A stretch of DNA of 48,274 bases, taken from the NCBI GenBank assembly GCA_944323625.1, contig CALUTD010000018.1, forward strand, positions 1 through 48,274, in the 5' to 3' direction. Both the position numbers and the translations under genes were made by a program. Shown one piece after another: positions 34,949 through 44,776 of the stretch. How positions within the stretch are numbered: the stretch's first letter is position 1; the number at the start of each line of letters is the position of its first letter. Below the pieces are notes generated by a model. The model was not told the origin of the DNA. It did no database searches and saw only the letters and a list, made by a program, of their open reading frames with translations. The stretch is from Candidatus Gastranaerophilales bacterium. Its GTDB lineage: Bacteria; Cyanobacteriota; Vampirovibrionia; Gastranaerophilales; Gastranaerophilaceae.

Positions 34949-35602
34949 ATGCAAAAACAAAAAACATTCACACTTGCAGAAGTACTTATAACACTTGTTG
35001 TTATCGGTATAATTGCAGCAATAACCGTGCCTATGATAATGGCGAACCATAGAAAAACAGAAACAGCATCAAGATTAAAGAAATTCTATTCAACGTTGTC
35101 AAATGCAGTAAAACTGGCAGAAACCGAAATGGGACTTCCTTTATCTGAATGGTTAAGTGGTAATAATAATTTAGTCTTAAAATATTTAAATGTAACCGAA
35201 ATAGACCCTGAAGAGGACTATAATGCCGGACAATACATTTATTATGATGGAGGTATGGGACCAAATTTTGCACCTTCTTCCGCATATATATTGGCAGATG
35301 GAAGTGTTATGGGGTTTGACACTGTTGATACTATATATTTTGATGTAAACGGAGATAAAAAGCCAAATATGCCCGGCCGTGATATATTTTTCTTCTCTTT
35401 TGCGGACGATAAAGTATACCCTGACTTAATATTTGGTTTGTGGACTGATAGTGGATGTGATACGCCCGAAGGATATTCAAATTGTCCTAGAAGTTTTTCA
35501 AGAGAGGTTTATCTCGATTACTGTAAAAATCAAAAATTTTGTACCGGTTTAGTTATGTCTGACGGTTGGGAATTTAAAGATGATTATCCATATAAATTAT
35601 AG
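34949..35602 (+). CDS. Type II/IV pseudopilin-like protein (intact)
   Basis: 217 aa. A short basic leader M-Q-K-Q-K-T precedes F-T-L-A-E-V-L-I-T-L and a 20-residue hydrophobic helix ending A-I-T-V-P, the class-III signal cut by prepilin peptidase. The +5 glutamate is present; the residue before F is T rather than the usual G. The globular domain has D-V-N-G-D-K-K-P-N-M-P-G-R-D and ends L-V-M-S-D-G-W-E-F-K-D-D-Y-P-Y-K-L. The gene at 7287 shares both motifs. GGAGG stands before the ATG. No pilus machinery genes are nearby, so it must work with loci elsewhere. Confidence 0.85.
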   Translation: MQKQKTFTLAEVLITLVVIGIIAAITVPMIMANHRKTETASRLKKFYSTLSNAVKLAETEMGLPLSEWLSGNNNLVLKYLNVTEIDPEEDYNAGQYIYYDGGMGPNFAPSSAYILADGSVMGFDTVDTIYFDVNGDKKPNMPGRDIFFFSFADDKVYPDLIFGLWTDSGCDTPEGYSNCPRSFSREVYLDYCKNQKFCTGLVMSDGWEFKDDYPYKL

Positions 35603-35606
35603 AACT

Positions 35607-35637
35607 AAAAAAACGGTACAATAACGTACCGTTTTTA
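35607..35637. terminator. Bidirectional terminator between pilin gene and ahcY
   Basis: AAAAACGGTAC-loop-GTACCGTTTTT (stem core 35613-35619 with 35626-35632) with A and T tracts on either side serves both convergent genes. Confidence 0.85.
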
Positions 35638-35653
35638 TTAATAATTTTTATTT

Positions 35654-36961
<1,308 letters not shown>

Positions 36962-37005
36962 TTATCACAGACATTACCAAAAAGAGTTATTATAATCAGT
37001 ATATG

Positions 37006-37401
37006 TTACTTTTGTATAAGTTCTATCTCATTTCCGTCAGGATCTTTTATAAATGCAACTTTTTTATATGATTTATTGCTCTGTTCATCTTTAAGCTCAA
37101 GATTAAAAGGTTCATATAAAAATTTGTAACCGCATTTTTTTACTTTTTCTATGACATCATCCATGTTATCGACTTCAAACGCAAAATGCCCGAAACAACT
37201 GCCATTTGAATATCCTTCTTTCGGGGTTTCATAGTTATAAGTCAACTCGATTTGACATGATTTTTCATCCTCTGACAAAAAATACAAATCACAATCTTCA
37301 AGCGAACTTTTGTTTATCAATTTTAATCCTAAAAAATCACTATAAAATTTTAATGAAGCATCTATATCTTTAACTCTTATCATAGAATGAAGAAATTTCA
37401 T
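37006..37401 (-). CDS. Glyoxalase I-like VOC protein
   Basis: 131 aa, a single vicinal-oxygen-chelate domain with two beta-alpha-beta-beta-beta halves. Start M-K-F-L-H-S-M-I-R-V-K-D-I-D (H5, metal ligand), I-E-L-T, G-H-F-A-F-E-V, and the final D-P-D-G-N-E-I-E-L-I. This is the layout of lactoylglutathione lyase (methylglyoxal detoxification), and the four metal positions H/E/H/E look present. GGAGG lies about 7 bases before the ATG. A related fosfomycin- or catechol-type VOC enzyme cannot be excluded. Confidence 0.85.
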   Translation of the reverse strand: MKFLHSMIRVKDIDASLKFYSDFLGLKLINKSSLEDCDLYFLSEDEKSCQIELTYNYETPKEGYSNGSCFGHFAFEVDNMDDVIEKVKKCGYKFLYEPFNLELKDEQSNKSYKKVAFIKDPDGNEIELIQK

Positions 37402-37449
37402 TTCCGACCTCCTGTTTTGACAATATTACTTGAATAAATTTAATCTAGT

Positions 37450-37573
37450 GTCGCCCACATTTTTCGCCGTGTCATCCACGCCGAAAAATTGGGGCTCACC
37501 TTTTGAAGCGCCACTCACAAAAAGTTACTCACACCCTTCGGGCTTATCGTAACTTTTTGCTCGGACAAATTAT
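37450..37573. repeat. Intergenic multi-hairpin element with dispersed repeat copy 2
   Basis: Between the glyoxalase and anti-sigma genes: ATTTTTCG...CGAAAAAT (37459-37466 with 37482-37489) closes CGTG/CACG; a GGGGCT/AGCGCC pair follows; then AAAAAGTTAC (37519-37528) pairs with GTAACTTTTT (37549-37558) around CCC-TTC-GGG. The last 32 bases (37542-37573) are identical to 28823-28854. It is more GC-rich than its surroundings and looks like a REP/MITE-type element or a transcribed structure. Confidence 0.7.
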
Positions 37574-37586
37574 TATAATATATTAT

Positions 37587-38264
37587 TTACTTTGCGGTCA
37601 AAATTGCTTCATTATTTTCATCAAAATAAAATTCAACCATTTCATCATCATTATTTGGTATTTGTATAACATTTATTTCAGAGTTGGTTTGAGCAAAAGA
37701 TTTACTAAAATAACTAAAACCGGCCAAAACTGATATTAACAAAAGAACAGACACCATTACACCGATTAAAACCGCAGCTTTTCTATATATTTTTTCGTAT
37801 GAATCTTTATTTTCATTTTGGAGTTTTTTTATTATTTTTTTTGAAAAATTTATATTAATATTATCTTTAAAAGAAGCAACCGAATGTTTAATATTATTTT
37901 TAAGATTATATGCACCTGCAAGTTCTGCCCTTGCAGACTTGGATTTTAAAAGGTATCTTCTGAATTTTATGCTGTCGTTATAACATAATTCATCATCAAT
38001 ATAGGGAGATATATTTTTGTAAAATGTTTCATATTCTCTTATATTAAACATTTTGTTTGATTCTATTCTTTCAAATTCATCCATCATTTTGGCATATTCA
38101 AGATGAAGATTACTCATTACCTCTTTCATTTCAAGGTATTTTTTATAACAGCTTTCGCATACAAGAAAATGATTCTCGACAAAAAGCTTATCTGCAGAAT
38201 CCAACTTATTTTCAATATACGAAGAAAGAAGCGAAGTTACTTTTTTACAAATAAAGTTATCCAA
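37587..38264 (-). CDS. Anti-sigma factor with zinc-finger-like N-terminus
   Basis: 225 aa. The N-terminus has C-K-K ... E-N-H-F-L-V-C-E-S-C-Y-K-K-Y, the H-x3-C-x2-C pattern of ZAS anti-sigma factors. A single transmembrane helix (about 172-190; V-L-I-G-V-M-V-S-V-L-L-L-I-S-V-L-A) divides a cytoplasmic part from a short external tail. It should hold the sigma factor encoded just upstream at the membrane until a signal arrives. The start is TTG with AGGAG 9 bases before. That AGGAG overlaps the sigma stop codon (TAGGAG), so the two are translationally coupled. Confidence 0.8.
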   Translation of the reverse strand: MDNFICKKVTSLLSSYIENKLDSADKLFVENHFLVCESCYKKYLEMKEVMSNLHLEYAKMMDEFERIESNKMFNIREYETFYKNISPYIDDELCYNDSIKFRRYLLKSKSARAELAGAYNLKNNIKHSVASFKDNININFSKKIIKKLQNENKDSYEKIYRKAAVLIGVMVSVLLLISVLAGFSYFSKSFAQTNSEINVIQIPNNDDEMVEFYFDENNEAILTAK

Positions 38265-38276
38265 AGTTTTTATCTC

Positions 38277-38885
38277 CTAGATTATATATGGTTTTAAACA
38301 TTCCTGCAGTTTATTTCTTGCACGCGAAATTCTTGATTTTACCGTACCTACATTTGTTTGCGTTATTTTAGCAATTTCTTCATAACTTAACCCCTGAAGC
38401 TCACGCAAAATAATTACAAGCCTAAAATGTTCGGGCAGTGCGCAGATTGTGTCTTTAATTATATCCGTAAGCTCTTTACCCAGCGTTCTTTCATCAGGTT
38501 TTAACGTATTATCACATATATTTAATATAGTGTTTTCGTTATTGTCATCATTTGTCCAAAAAGATTCTATTGATACCGAATCAGGAATTCTTTGTTTTTT
38601 TCTTAATTCATCATAGAAAAGATTTGTAACGATTTGACCGAGCCAGGACTTAAACAATTTCGGGTTTTTCAAATTTTTTATATTTTTTGACATTCTGAAT
38701 AATGCTTCCTGAGTTAAGTCCGATATATTTTCTTTATTAGCACCCAGGTAACAAAAAGAGGCATATATATTCTTCTGTTCCTGTTTAATTATTTCTTCAA
38801 GCGCATCATAATCATCGGACTGTGCGCAGCAAATTAAATCATACAGACTCATATCTTTATATTTTTTTTTGGAAAAACCTTTCAA
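38277..38885 (-). CDS. ECF-type RNA polymerase sigma factor
   Basis: 202 aa. Sigma region 2 (about 25-95): D-L-T-Q-E-A-L-F-R-M, W-L-G-Q-I-V-T-N-L-F-Y-D-E-L-R-K-K. Region 4 (about 140-195): L-P-E-H-F-R-L-V-I-I-L-R-E-L-Q-G-L-S-Y-E-E-I-A, then G-T-V-K-S-R-I-S-R-A-R. It has no region 1 or 3, as expected of extracytoplasmic-function sigma factors. TTG at 38885 with AGGGG 9 bases upstream mirrors the anti-sigma start. ATG at 38852 (M-S-L-Y-D-L) is the alternative but lacks a binding site. The regulon is unknown. Confidence 0.9.
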   Translation of the reverse strand: MKGFSKKKYKDMSLYDLICCAQSDDYDALEEIIKQEQKNIYASFCYLGANKENISDLTQEALFRMSKNIKNLKNPKLFKSWLGQIVTNLFYDELRKKQRIPDSVSIESFWTNDDNNENTILNICDNTLKPDERTLGKELTDIIKDTICALPEHFRLVIILRELQGLSYEEIAKITQTNVGTVKSRISRARNKLQECLKPYII

Positions 38886-38993
38886 GAAATATACCCCTGT
38901 TTTTTGTTCATTGTTTTTTATATAATCTAATCAAAATAAAAGATACGGACTATAACCTGACAGTATAGACAATAAGGTATACATAAAGACAAT

Positions 38994-40031
38994 ATGAAAA
39001 GAATTATAGATGTAAATGTTAATAGAGTTTCAGAAGCTTTAAGAGTAATTGAAGAAATATCAAGGTTTTTTCTCGATGACAAAATTTTATCGGAACAGCT
39101 TAAAAATATGAGGCATAAAATTTGCAGCGTTTATGATTCATATTACGATTCTCTTTTAAATTCTCGAGATACCGTTAATGATGTAGGCACAACAATATTA
39201 AACCCGACCGAAAAGATAGATATAACTGATATTTTCAAAGCGAATATAAAAAGAATCCAACAATCATTAAGGGCACTATCTGAATATTCGTCTGTTTTGA
39301 ATGTAAACTGTTCACTTTTTGAACAATTAAGGTATGAAGCTTATACAATTGAAAAGGATATGTGGGAAAAATTATCTATGAAAATAAATAAAATAAGATT
39401 GCAAGATAGAAAATTGTATTTAGTCACAAATTCGGATTCTTTTACCTCCGATGAAGATTTTTTGAATGCTGCCGCTTCCGCTTTAAAAGGAGGAGTACAA
39501 ATACTGCAATTAAGAGAAAAACACTCAGAAGCAAAAAGAATTATTGAACTCGGAAAAAGATTAAGAGAATTATGTTCTATTTATAATGCGCTTTTTATAA
39601 TAAACGACAGAATAGATATTGCGCAAATTGTACACGCAGACGGGGTTCATTTGGGGCAGGATGATATTGATATTAAACTTGCAAGAGAAATAACGGGAGA
39701 AAATACAATAATAGGTATTTCAACGCATGCCCCCGAACAAGCAATAAAAGCTCAAAATGACGGTGCCGACTACATAGGCGTAGGCCCGATTTTTACAACT
39801 CCTACAAAACAGGGAGTTAAAGCCGTCGGTCTTGAATATTTAAACTGGGTAAGCAAAAATATTAATATTCCATATTTTGCCATAGGAGGTATTGATATAA
39901 ATAATTGCAAAGAAGTTATTCAAAACGGTGCCAAAAGAATTGCGGCAGTAAGAGCAATTATGAACTCTGATTCTCCCGAAAATAGTGCAAAAGAATTTAT
40001 AAAAATTTTAAATAAAAGACTTGACTCTTAA
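38994..40031 (+). CDS. thiE: Thiamine-phosphate synthase with N-terminal ThiD2-like domain
   Basis: 345 aa with two parts. Residues 1-130 (R-I-I-D-V-N-V-N-R-V-S-E-A-L-R-V-I-E-E) match the ThiD2-type domain found before ThiE in Cyanobacteria. Residues 140-345 are the TIM-barrel ThiE, which joins HMP-pyrophosphate and thiazole phosphate: Y-L-V-T-N, G-G-V-Q-I-L-Q-L-R-E-K, I-I-N-D-R-I-D-I-A, G-V-H-L-G-Q-D-D, I-G-V-G-P-I-F-T-T-P-T-K and F-A-I-G-G-I. The catalytic residues look intact. ThiD2 can phosphorylate HMP-phosphate. No TPP riboswitch is seen upstream, and the ribosome binding site is weak. It is divergent from the sigma gene. Confidence 0.92.
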   Translation: MKRIIDVNVNRVSEALRVIEEISRFFLDDKILSEQLKNMRHKICSVYDSYYDSLLNSRDTVNDVGTTILNPTEKIDITDIFKANIKRIQQSLRALSEYSSVLNVNCSLFEQLRYEAYTIEKDMWEKLSMKINKIRLQDRKLYLVTNSDSFTSDEDFLNAAASALKGGVQILQLREKHSEAKRIIELGKRLRELCSIYNALFIINDRIDIAQIVHADGVHLGQDDIDIKLAREITGENTIIGISTHAPEQAIKAQNDGADYIGVGPIFTTPTKQGVKAVGLEYLNWVSKNINIPYFAIGGIDINNCKEVIQNGAKRIAAVRAIMNSDSPENSAKEFIKILNKRLDS

Positions 40032-40064
40032 TTATGCTTTAGCTAAACTAATAAGTATTGATAG

Positions 40065-40140
40065 GCTCCCATCGTCTAGAGGCCTAGGACACATCCCTTT
40101 CACGGATGCGACAGGGGTTCAAATCCCCTTGGGAGTACCA
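40065..40140 (+). tRNA. tRNA-Glu (anticodon TTC)
   Basis: Cloverleaf: acceptor GCTCCCA/TGGGAGT (one wobble pair), anticodon loop CTTTCAC giving TTC, T-arm with GGTTCAAATCC. CCA is encoded (40138-40140). Confidence 0.94.
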
Positions 40141-40148
40141 TTATTTAC

Positions 40149-40172
40149 AAGGCGCTAAAAGCGTCTTTTTTT
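40149..40172 (+). terminator. Intrinsic terminator of tRNA-Glu
   Basis: GGCGCT-AAA-AGCGTC (40151-40165, one wobble) followed by seven T. Confidence 0.85.
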
Positions 40173-40457
40173 GTGACTTTACCGATTCAGTATCTAACCA
40201 ATAGAAATATGATTTCATACAATTTAGATATTCAACAATATAAATGTTGAAAATTTTTTACGACTGTTTAAAAATTTCAATAATGCTCTCATAATTTTTG
40301 ATTCCTTTATATATATAAAGTATATATTTATAAAGGAATTGCTTTATTTATTAAGTAATGTTACTTAAATTCAAAAAAAATTTATTTATTATTAAAGATA
40401 TTCCTAAAAATACCGATATTAAACATGTTAAAAGTCTATATGTAAGGAGTATTTTAA
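40173..40457. other. AT-rich gene-free stretch with an 11-bp inverted repeat
   Basis: No coding frame. ATTCCTTTATA (40301-40311) pairs perfectly with 40329-40339 around a 17-base AT loop. It lies about 120 bp before the next gene and could be an operator or a leader hairpin. The end of the stretch holds the GTAAGGAGT binding site (40441-40449) of the following gene. Confidence 0.5.
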
Positions 40458-41030
40458 ATGGCTAAGAAAAAGGCGGTAAAAACATTACAACAAAATATAG
40501 AAGAAAGTTTGAATGAAATAAATATAGTTGAAAATTATATTTCAAATATACTTACTGATGATAATTTTAATAGGCTAAATGTGTTACAAAACACAAATAA
40601 TGTTAATTCCAAGAATCTTTTTAAAGAACCTATTTTTCAAGCTGTAAGTGCAACTAATCAAAATATAGAATTCATTTCTGTTGATATTAACTCATTAGAA
40701 CCATATAAGAATCTGATTAGCGAAAAAGAATTTTACAAAATTGTGGGTTTTAGGAATAACAAACTTTCAAGTCGTTCAGGACAATATCAGGAAAGTTTAT
40801 TCGGGCATTATCTTGATGCAAAAGAAAATCAGGATTTGGGTTATATTTCCGATGTATTAAACAAAGCTATAGTTTTTCAAAATAATTTAAATTATGTAAA
40901 ATCTTTAATGAAAAATAAAGGATTTATGAAAGAATGGCGGAAAGATTTCGGCAGTTTATCTCCTGTTGTTATATTTAAACAAAGCGGAAATTTAAGAAAG
41001 ATTAACATAGTCAAGGAAAGGATAATTTAA
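40458..41030 (+). CDS. Hypothetical protein (190 aa)
   Basis: I do not recognise this family. It is cytoplasmic in appearance (no signal, no transmembrane helix), starting with a basic M-A-K-K-K-A-V-K and a helical stretch rich in N and I. The middle holds S-R-S-G-Q-Y-Q-E-S-L-F-G-H-Y. The last 40 residues are basic. AAGGAG lies 11 bases before the ATG. Its own terminator follows, so it is a single-gene unit. Confidence 0.7.
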   Translation: MAKKKAVKTLQQNIEESLNEINIVENYISNILTDDNFNRLNVLQNTNNVNSKNLFKEPIFQAVSATNQNIEFISVDINSLEPYKNLISEKEFYKIVGFRNNKLSSRSGQYQESLFGHYLDAKENQDLGYISDVLNKAIVFQNNLNYVKSLMKNKGFMKEWRKDFGSLSPVVIFKQSGNLRKINIVKERII

Positions 41031-41040
41031 CAAACAAAAA

Positions 41041-41069
41041 ACAAGCGGCATACATAAGCCGCTTTTTTA
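41041..41069 (+). terminator. Intrinsic terminator after the 190-aa gene
   Basis: AAGCGGC (41043-41049) pairs with GCCGCTT (41058-41064) and is followed by a T tract. Confidence 0.88.
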
Positions 41070-41127
41070 TTCCCTTTTTATTTTATAAATGCTATAATTC
41101 TTTTGTAGTAGTATAATTGGGGATATT

Positions 41128-41712
41128 ATGAAAAAATACGTATTTTTGTTTATCAGTTTATTATTTTTAACATTAAATGCTGCAATTGCAGATATACTTC
41201 CATCAAATGTATATGTAGTAACAGAAAAAGACATAAATCACAGTGAAATAAATAAAAATCAAATTTTAGAGTTTTTAGCACTGGATAATTACGGAGTGGA
41301 TGACGGGATAATAATTAATAAAGGTGATATAGTTAAAGTTAAAATAAAAGATTATGTAAAACCTAAAAGAGGAAAAAGAAACGGATATTACAAAATAGAA
41401 TATATCGGAGATAATGGTACATTATCGGGTACAATGAAGGTTTCAACTCCGAAAGATTTAAAAGATATTGCAAAATCTGCCGGAATATCTATAACAGGAC
41501 ACATACTTAAAGTTCCGGGGTTTTCACAGGCAATTGCCGTATCAAAAGGATTAATCAGTCCTAATCAGGATGAAAGCAGACTTGAATCAGCCGGAAAAAA
41601 TCTTTATGAAAGTACACCTTTAACTTACATTGAAAAAGGCAGCGATTTCTGTGTTGAAAAAGACGGAATTATAGTATTAAAATTAAAGCCTGAAAACAAT
41701 GATAATGAATAG
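41128..41712 (+). CDS. Exported protein of unknown function (194 aa)
   Basis: A Sec signal peptide (M-K-K-Y-V-F-L-F-I-S-L-L-F-L, cleavage near A-A-I-A-D) is followed by a mainly beta domain (D-G-I-I-I-N-K-G-D-I-V-K-V-K-I-K-D-Y). A glycine- and alanine-containing segment (A-K-S-A-G-I-S-I-T-G) comes before the end. The general plan recalls the C-terminal half of the SLH protein at 635, but I cannot show homology. Its end overlaps the next gene by 14 bases, so the two are probably co-translated. Confidence 0.7.
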   Translation: MKKYVFLFISLLFLTLNAAIADILPSNVYVVTEKDINHSEINKNQILEFLALDNYGVDDGIIINKGDIVKVKIKDYVKPKRGKRNGYYKIEYIGDNGTLSGTMKVSTPKDLKDIAKSAGISITGHILKVPGFSQAIAVSKGLISPNQDESRLESAGKNLYESTPLTYIEKGSDFCVEKDGIIVLKLKPENNDNE

Positions 41713-43225
41713 ATTTTACAAAATTATATTTTATGTTTCCATCTGTATTTTTGTTATGGGAATGTGCTGTATTAATTTAACTCCCGATAATGATTTATGG
41801 GCAAGATTAATAGCCGGGGCTCATATTGTTGAAAAATTATCAGTTTTAAAATATGACTTTTTGTCCTATACTCCAACTCATCCATGGTACGACCATGAAT
41901 GGGGGGCAAGTGTTTTTCTATATGGGGCTTTGAAATATTTTGGCGATTCGGGGTTAATATTTTTAAAAGGCATTCTTGCGGCACTTACAATTTTTATTTG
42001 CATAAAAACTGTAGAATTAAGACAGCCAAAATCAACTACACCATATAATATTTTTTATTATGCAATGATGTTTTGGGCAATAGGTCATTCATTAGGAAGC
42101 ATAACAAGATGTTTAATGTTTACCTGTTTATTTTTTGCTCTTTTCTTATATTTATTGGAATACTCCAGGATAAAAAGCCCAAAATCACTAATATTTTTAC
42201 CGTTAATTATGTTGTTTTGGAGCAACATTCACGGCGGATGTATGGCAGGTTTAGGGCTTATCGGGTTATATATTGCAGGAGAATTTTTAAATAAAAAACC
42301 GGTTAAGTATTATATTATATGTCTTGCTGTCTGTACTGCGGTTTTATTTATAAATCCTTACGGTTTTGAGTATGTAAAATTCTTATTTTTTGCGGCATTA
42401 ATGAACAGAGAACTTATAACGGAATGGCAAAGTTCATTTCATCCCGCACTCACATTCAGATATATAAATTATAAAATATTTCTTATTTTGATGTTATTTT
42501 CTCAAATTATGTATTTTATAAAAATAAAATACAAAGAGATTGATAAAACAAAGTTGATTGTGGTTATATTTGTTACTCTGCTTTCAATTCTAAAAGTAAG
42601 ACATCAGGCGTTTTTTGTTATAGCAGCAGGAACACTTTTATATGATGAATTTTATTCGGTATTTAATCAAGCATTCAATTTTATAAGAGAAAAACTAAAA
42701 TTAACCGAAAATGCAAAAAATATTATAATCTATGCAATATTACTTTCTCTAAGTGTACCGCTGCTATTTTTTAAAAGCAAACAAATCAGAATAACAGAAA
42801 CAGAGTATCCTCGTTTTGCAATTGAATTTATAAAAATAAACAATTTAAAGGGAAATCTTTTTGTAAACTTTAATTGGGGCAGTTACGCAGCTTATAAATT
42901 ATATCCGAATAACTTAATTGTTATGGATGGAAGATATGAAGAAGTATATTATCCCGTCTTACTGGAAGAAATGAGAGACTTTTTTATGCTCCGAAATGAG
43001 TGGAATAAAATTATAAAAGATTACAAAGCAGATGTTATGCTTATAGAAAAAAAATATCCCGTTTATAATAAAATAAAAGACGACAAAAACTGGGCACTAG
43101 TCTTTGAAAACAATCTTTCGGGAGTCTTTGTGCCAATAGAAACCGTAAGAGAAGAATACATCTACCCTCAGGTTAAGGATGAATATTATAACAGTACAAA
43201 ATTTGATACTAATATAAAATTCTAA
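41699..43225 (+). CDS. Polytopic GT-C-like membrane protein
   Basis: 508 aa with about ten hydrophobic helices and a soluble C-terminal region. The first loop holds L-T-P-D-N-D-L-W-A-R and then W-Y-D-H-E-W-G-A, acidic residues placed like the catalytic loop of GT-C glycosyltransferases; later N-W-G-S-Y-A-A-Y and D-G-R-Y-E. Many bacteria encode such proteins of unknown substrate. The second in-frame ATG (41705) is a possible start. It overlaps the preceding exported protein and converges on the acidic gene with overlapping stops. It shares overall design and length with the protein at 2255 but not obvious sequence identity. Confidence 0.7.
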   Translation: MIMNRFYKIIFYVSICIFVMGMCCINLTPDNDLWARLIAGAHIVEKLSVLKYDFLSYTPTHPWYDHEWGASVFLYGALKYFGDSGLIFLKGILAALTIFICIKTVELRQPKSTTPYNIFYYAMMFWAIGHSLGSITRCLMFTCLFFALFLYLLEYSRIKSPKSLIFLPLIMLFWSNIHGGCMAGLGLIGLYIAGEFLNKKPVKYYIICLAVCTAVLFINPYGFEYVKFLFFAALMNRELITEWQSSFHPALTFRYINYKIFLILMLFSQIMYFIKIKYKEIDKTKLIVVIFVTLLSILKVRHQAFFVIAAGTLLYDEFYSVFNQAFNFIREKLKLTENAKNIIIYAILLSLSVPLLFFKSKQIRITETEYPRFAIEFIKINNLKGNLFVNFNWGSYAAYKLYPNNLIVMDGRYEEVYYPVLLEEMRDFFMLRNEWNKIIKDYKADVMLIEKKYPVYNKIKDDKNWALVFENNLSGVFVPIETVREEYIYPQVKDEYYNSTKFDTNIKF

Positions 43226-43590
43226 CTGTCTTCAGTGCCGGAATCATCATCATCCGTATAATCATCGATATCATATAATTCTTTAAAATCTCCTATATCA
43301 TCGTTTATATTACCAAAAACACCTAAATCATCCGAAGAAGATGATTCCGGGTATTCCCGGCTTGATGAAAATAAAATATTAAATTCATCCTTAAGTGTTG
43401 TTGAGTCTTTTCCTGTTGCTTTACTGATAATATTAATAAATGCTTCTTCAGGTAAATCATTTTCAGATGAAAAAATTGAAGCTTTAGCTTCTTCTTGATT
43501 TTCATCAGTATTAAAACTATCGGTAATTTTAGACAAATCAGCTTCATTTGTATTTGATAAATACTTGGATATAAATGAATTTATGTCCAT
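43222..43590 (-). CDS. Small acidic hypothetical protein (122 aa)
   Basis: I do not recognise this family. Very acidic, with a serine/aspartate-rich end (Y-T-D-D-D-D-S-G-T-E-D-S) that is probably disordered and a helical first half (F-I-S-K-Y-L, A-F-I-N-I-I-S-K-A-T-G). No signal peptide. AAAGGAGT lies 9 bases before the ATG and supports the gene. Confidence 0.7.
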   Translation of the reverse strand: MDINSFISKYLSNTNEADLSKITDSFNTDENQEEAKASIFSSENDLPEEAFINIISKATGKDSTTLKDEFNILFSSSREYPESSSSDDLGVFGNINDDIGDFKELYDIDDYTDDDDSGTEDS

Positions 43591-43683
43591 AAAAAGACTC
43601 CTTTGAATAATTTTAATATTATTATCGGTAAATTTTTGTAATTCTTTAGAAAAATACTGTAAAATATTACAAAAGATTAAAAA

Positions 43684-44760
43684 TTAGGAGATTTCTTTTC
43701 TGTTTGAAGTCATACTCCAACATTGTTTCGGGCACACAGCCTCACAAATACCACATCCTATACATTTTTCACTATCAGAAGTATAAATTTTTTCTTCTTC
43801 GGATATTGCATTTTCAGGACAATTATTTAAACATATTTTGCAATTAACACAATTTTCTTTATTCCATACAGGTATATGAACTCTTCCCTCACCGCTTGCG
43901 GGCAATTTATAAACAACAAAATCATCATGAATAAAATCACCAAAAATACCGCCTTTTATCCAGTGATTTTTTCTAAATTCCGAAACCGGCATTCTCTTAG
44001 ATTTTTCATCCTGAGAAACCGGTATAATTTTTTTCCATTCTTGCCAGTTTGTAAGTTCTGCTAAGAGTTCTGACTTATCAATTTCTTGTAAAAATTTAGC
44101 CATCCCGTTTTCAAGGAATTCAATATCTTGGCCATCTAAACTTTTAATTTCAACACAGTCAGCAACATCTTGAATAGGCCCTCTTACATATATAATCCCA
44201 CCTACCATACCGACACAAGAACGACTTCCTAAAACAGAAGGTAAAGAATCACAATCCCAACCGCAAACAACTGCAATTCCGCCACCCATAAATTCAAATC
44301 CGAATGAACCGGTGTTTTTCAAAACCCAAAATTCGGGCGAATCAAATTTAGGGTCATGTTTCATTAAAGCACCAGAGCGCGTTCCGACTCTGCCTGCAGC
44401 ATATATTTTACCGCCTGCAGCGCAGTGTGCTGCAGTATCTCCACAATCACCTTTAACAACGATTGTTGCTCCTGAGTTTAACCAGCCGACATCAGCAGGC
44501 GCAGAACCTTCCACTACTATTTTGGTACCTTTTAACGCCATTGCACCGACTCTTTGCCCCGGATTTCTCAAAGTAAAAAATAATTTACTTTCTCTGTCCT
44601 TTGCCCAGGAAGAACCGCCAATATTATGCTGTCCGCAAGCATCTATATCAAAATTTATATAACCTTCATTTATTTTTTCAGTAATAAACTGAAGAAGTTC
44701 CTGTGTAGACATCCTGTTGTTATCGGTTAAAGTTTTTATTTTAAAAGTTTCTTTAGGCAT
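43684..44760 (-). CDS. Glutamate synthase GXGXG-domain subunit fused to a 2x[4Fe-4S] ferredoxin domain
   Basis: 358 aa. Residues about 1-235 form the GXGXG beta-helix found at the end of the large glutamate synthase subunit (K-G-T-K-I-V-V-E-G-S-A, G-D-C-G-D-T-A-A-H-C-A-A-G-G-K-I-Y-A-A-G-R-V-G, G-M-V-G-G-I-I-Y-V). The C-terminus adds two C-x2-C-x2-C-x3-C-P clusters (about 305-350). In archaeal-type systems this domain is a separate protein; the ferredoxin fusion would bring electrons. It is the third gene of the unit, 16 bp behind the FMN subunit. No good binding site is visible, so coupling is likely. Confidence 0.88.
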   Translation of the reverse strand: MPKETFKIKTLTDNNRMSTQELLQFITEKINEGYINFDIDACGQHNIGGSSWAKDRESKLFFTLRNPGQRVGAMALKGTKIVVEGSAPADVGWLNSGATIVVKGDCGDTAAHCAAGGKIYAAGRVGTRSGALMKHDPKFDSPEFWVLKNTGSFGFEFMGGGIAVVCGWDCDSLPSVLGSRSCVGMVGGIIYVRGPIQDVADCVEIKSLDGQDIEFLENGMAKFLQEIDKSELLAELTNWQEWKKIIPVSQDEKSKRMPVSEFRKNHWIKGGIFGDFIHDDFVVYKLPASGEGRVHIPVWNKENCVNCKICLNNCPENAISEEEKIYTSDSEKCIGCGICEAVCPKQCWSMTSNRKEIS

Positions 44761-44776
44761 AATTTAAAACCTTCAA

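Noticed and set aside
38886-38993. TPP riboswitch before thiE
   Set aside because: ACCTGA is present, but the CTGAGA element and the long arms are missing in a space of only 108 bases.
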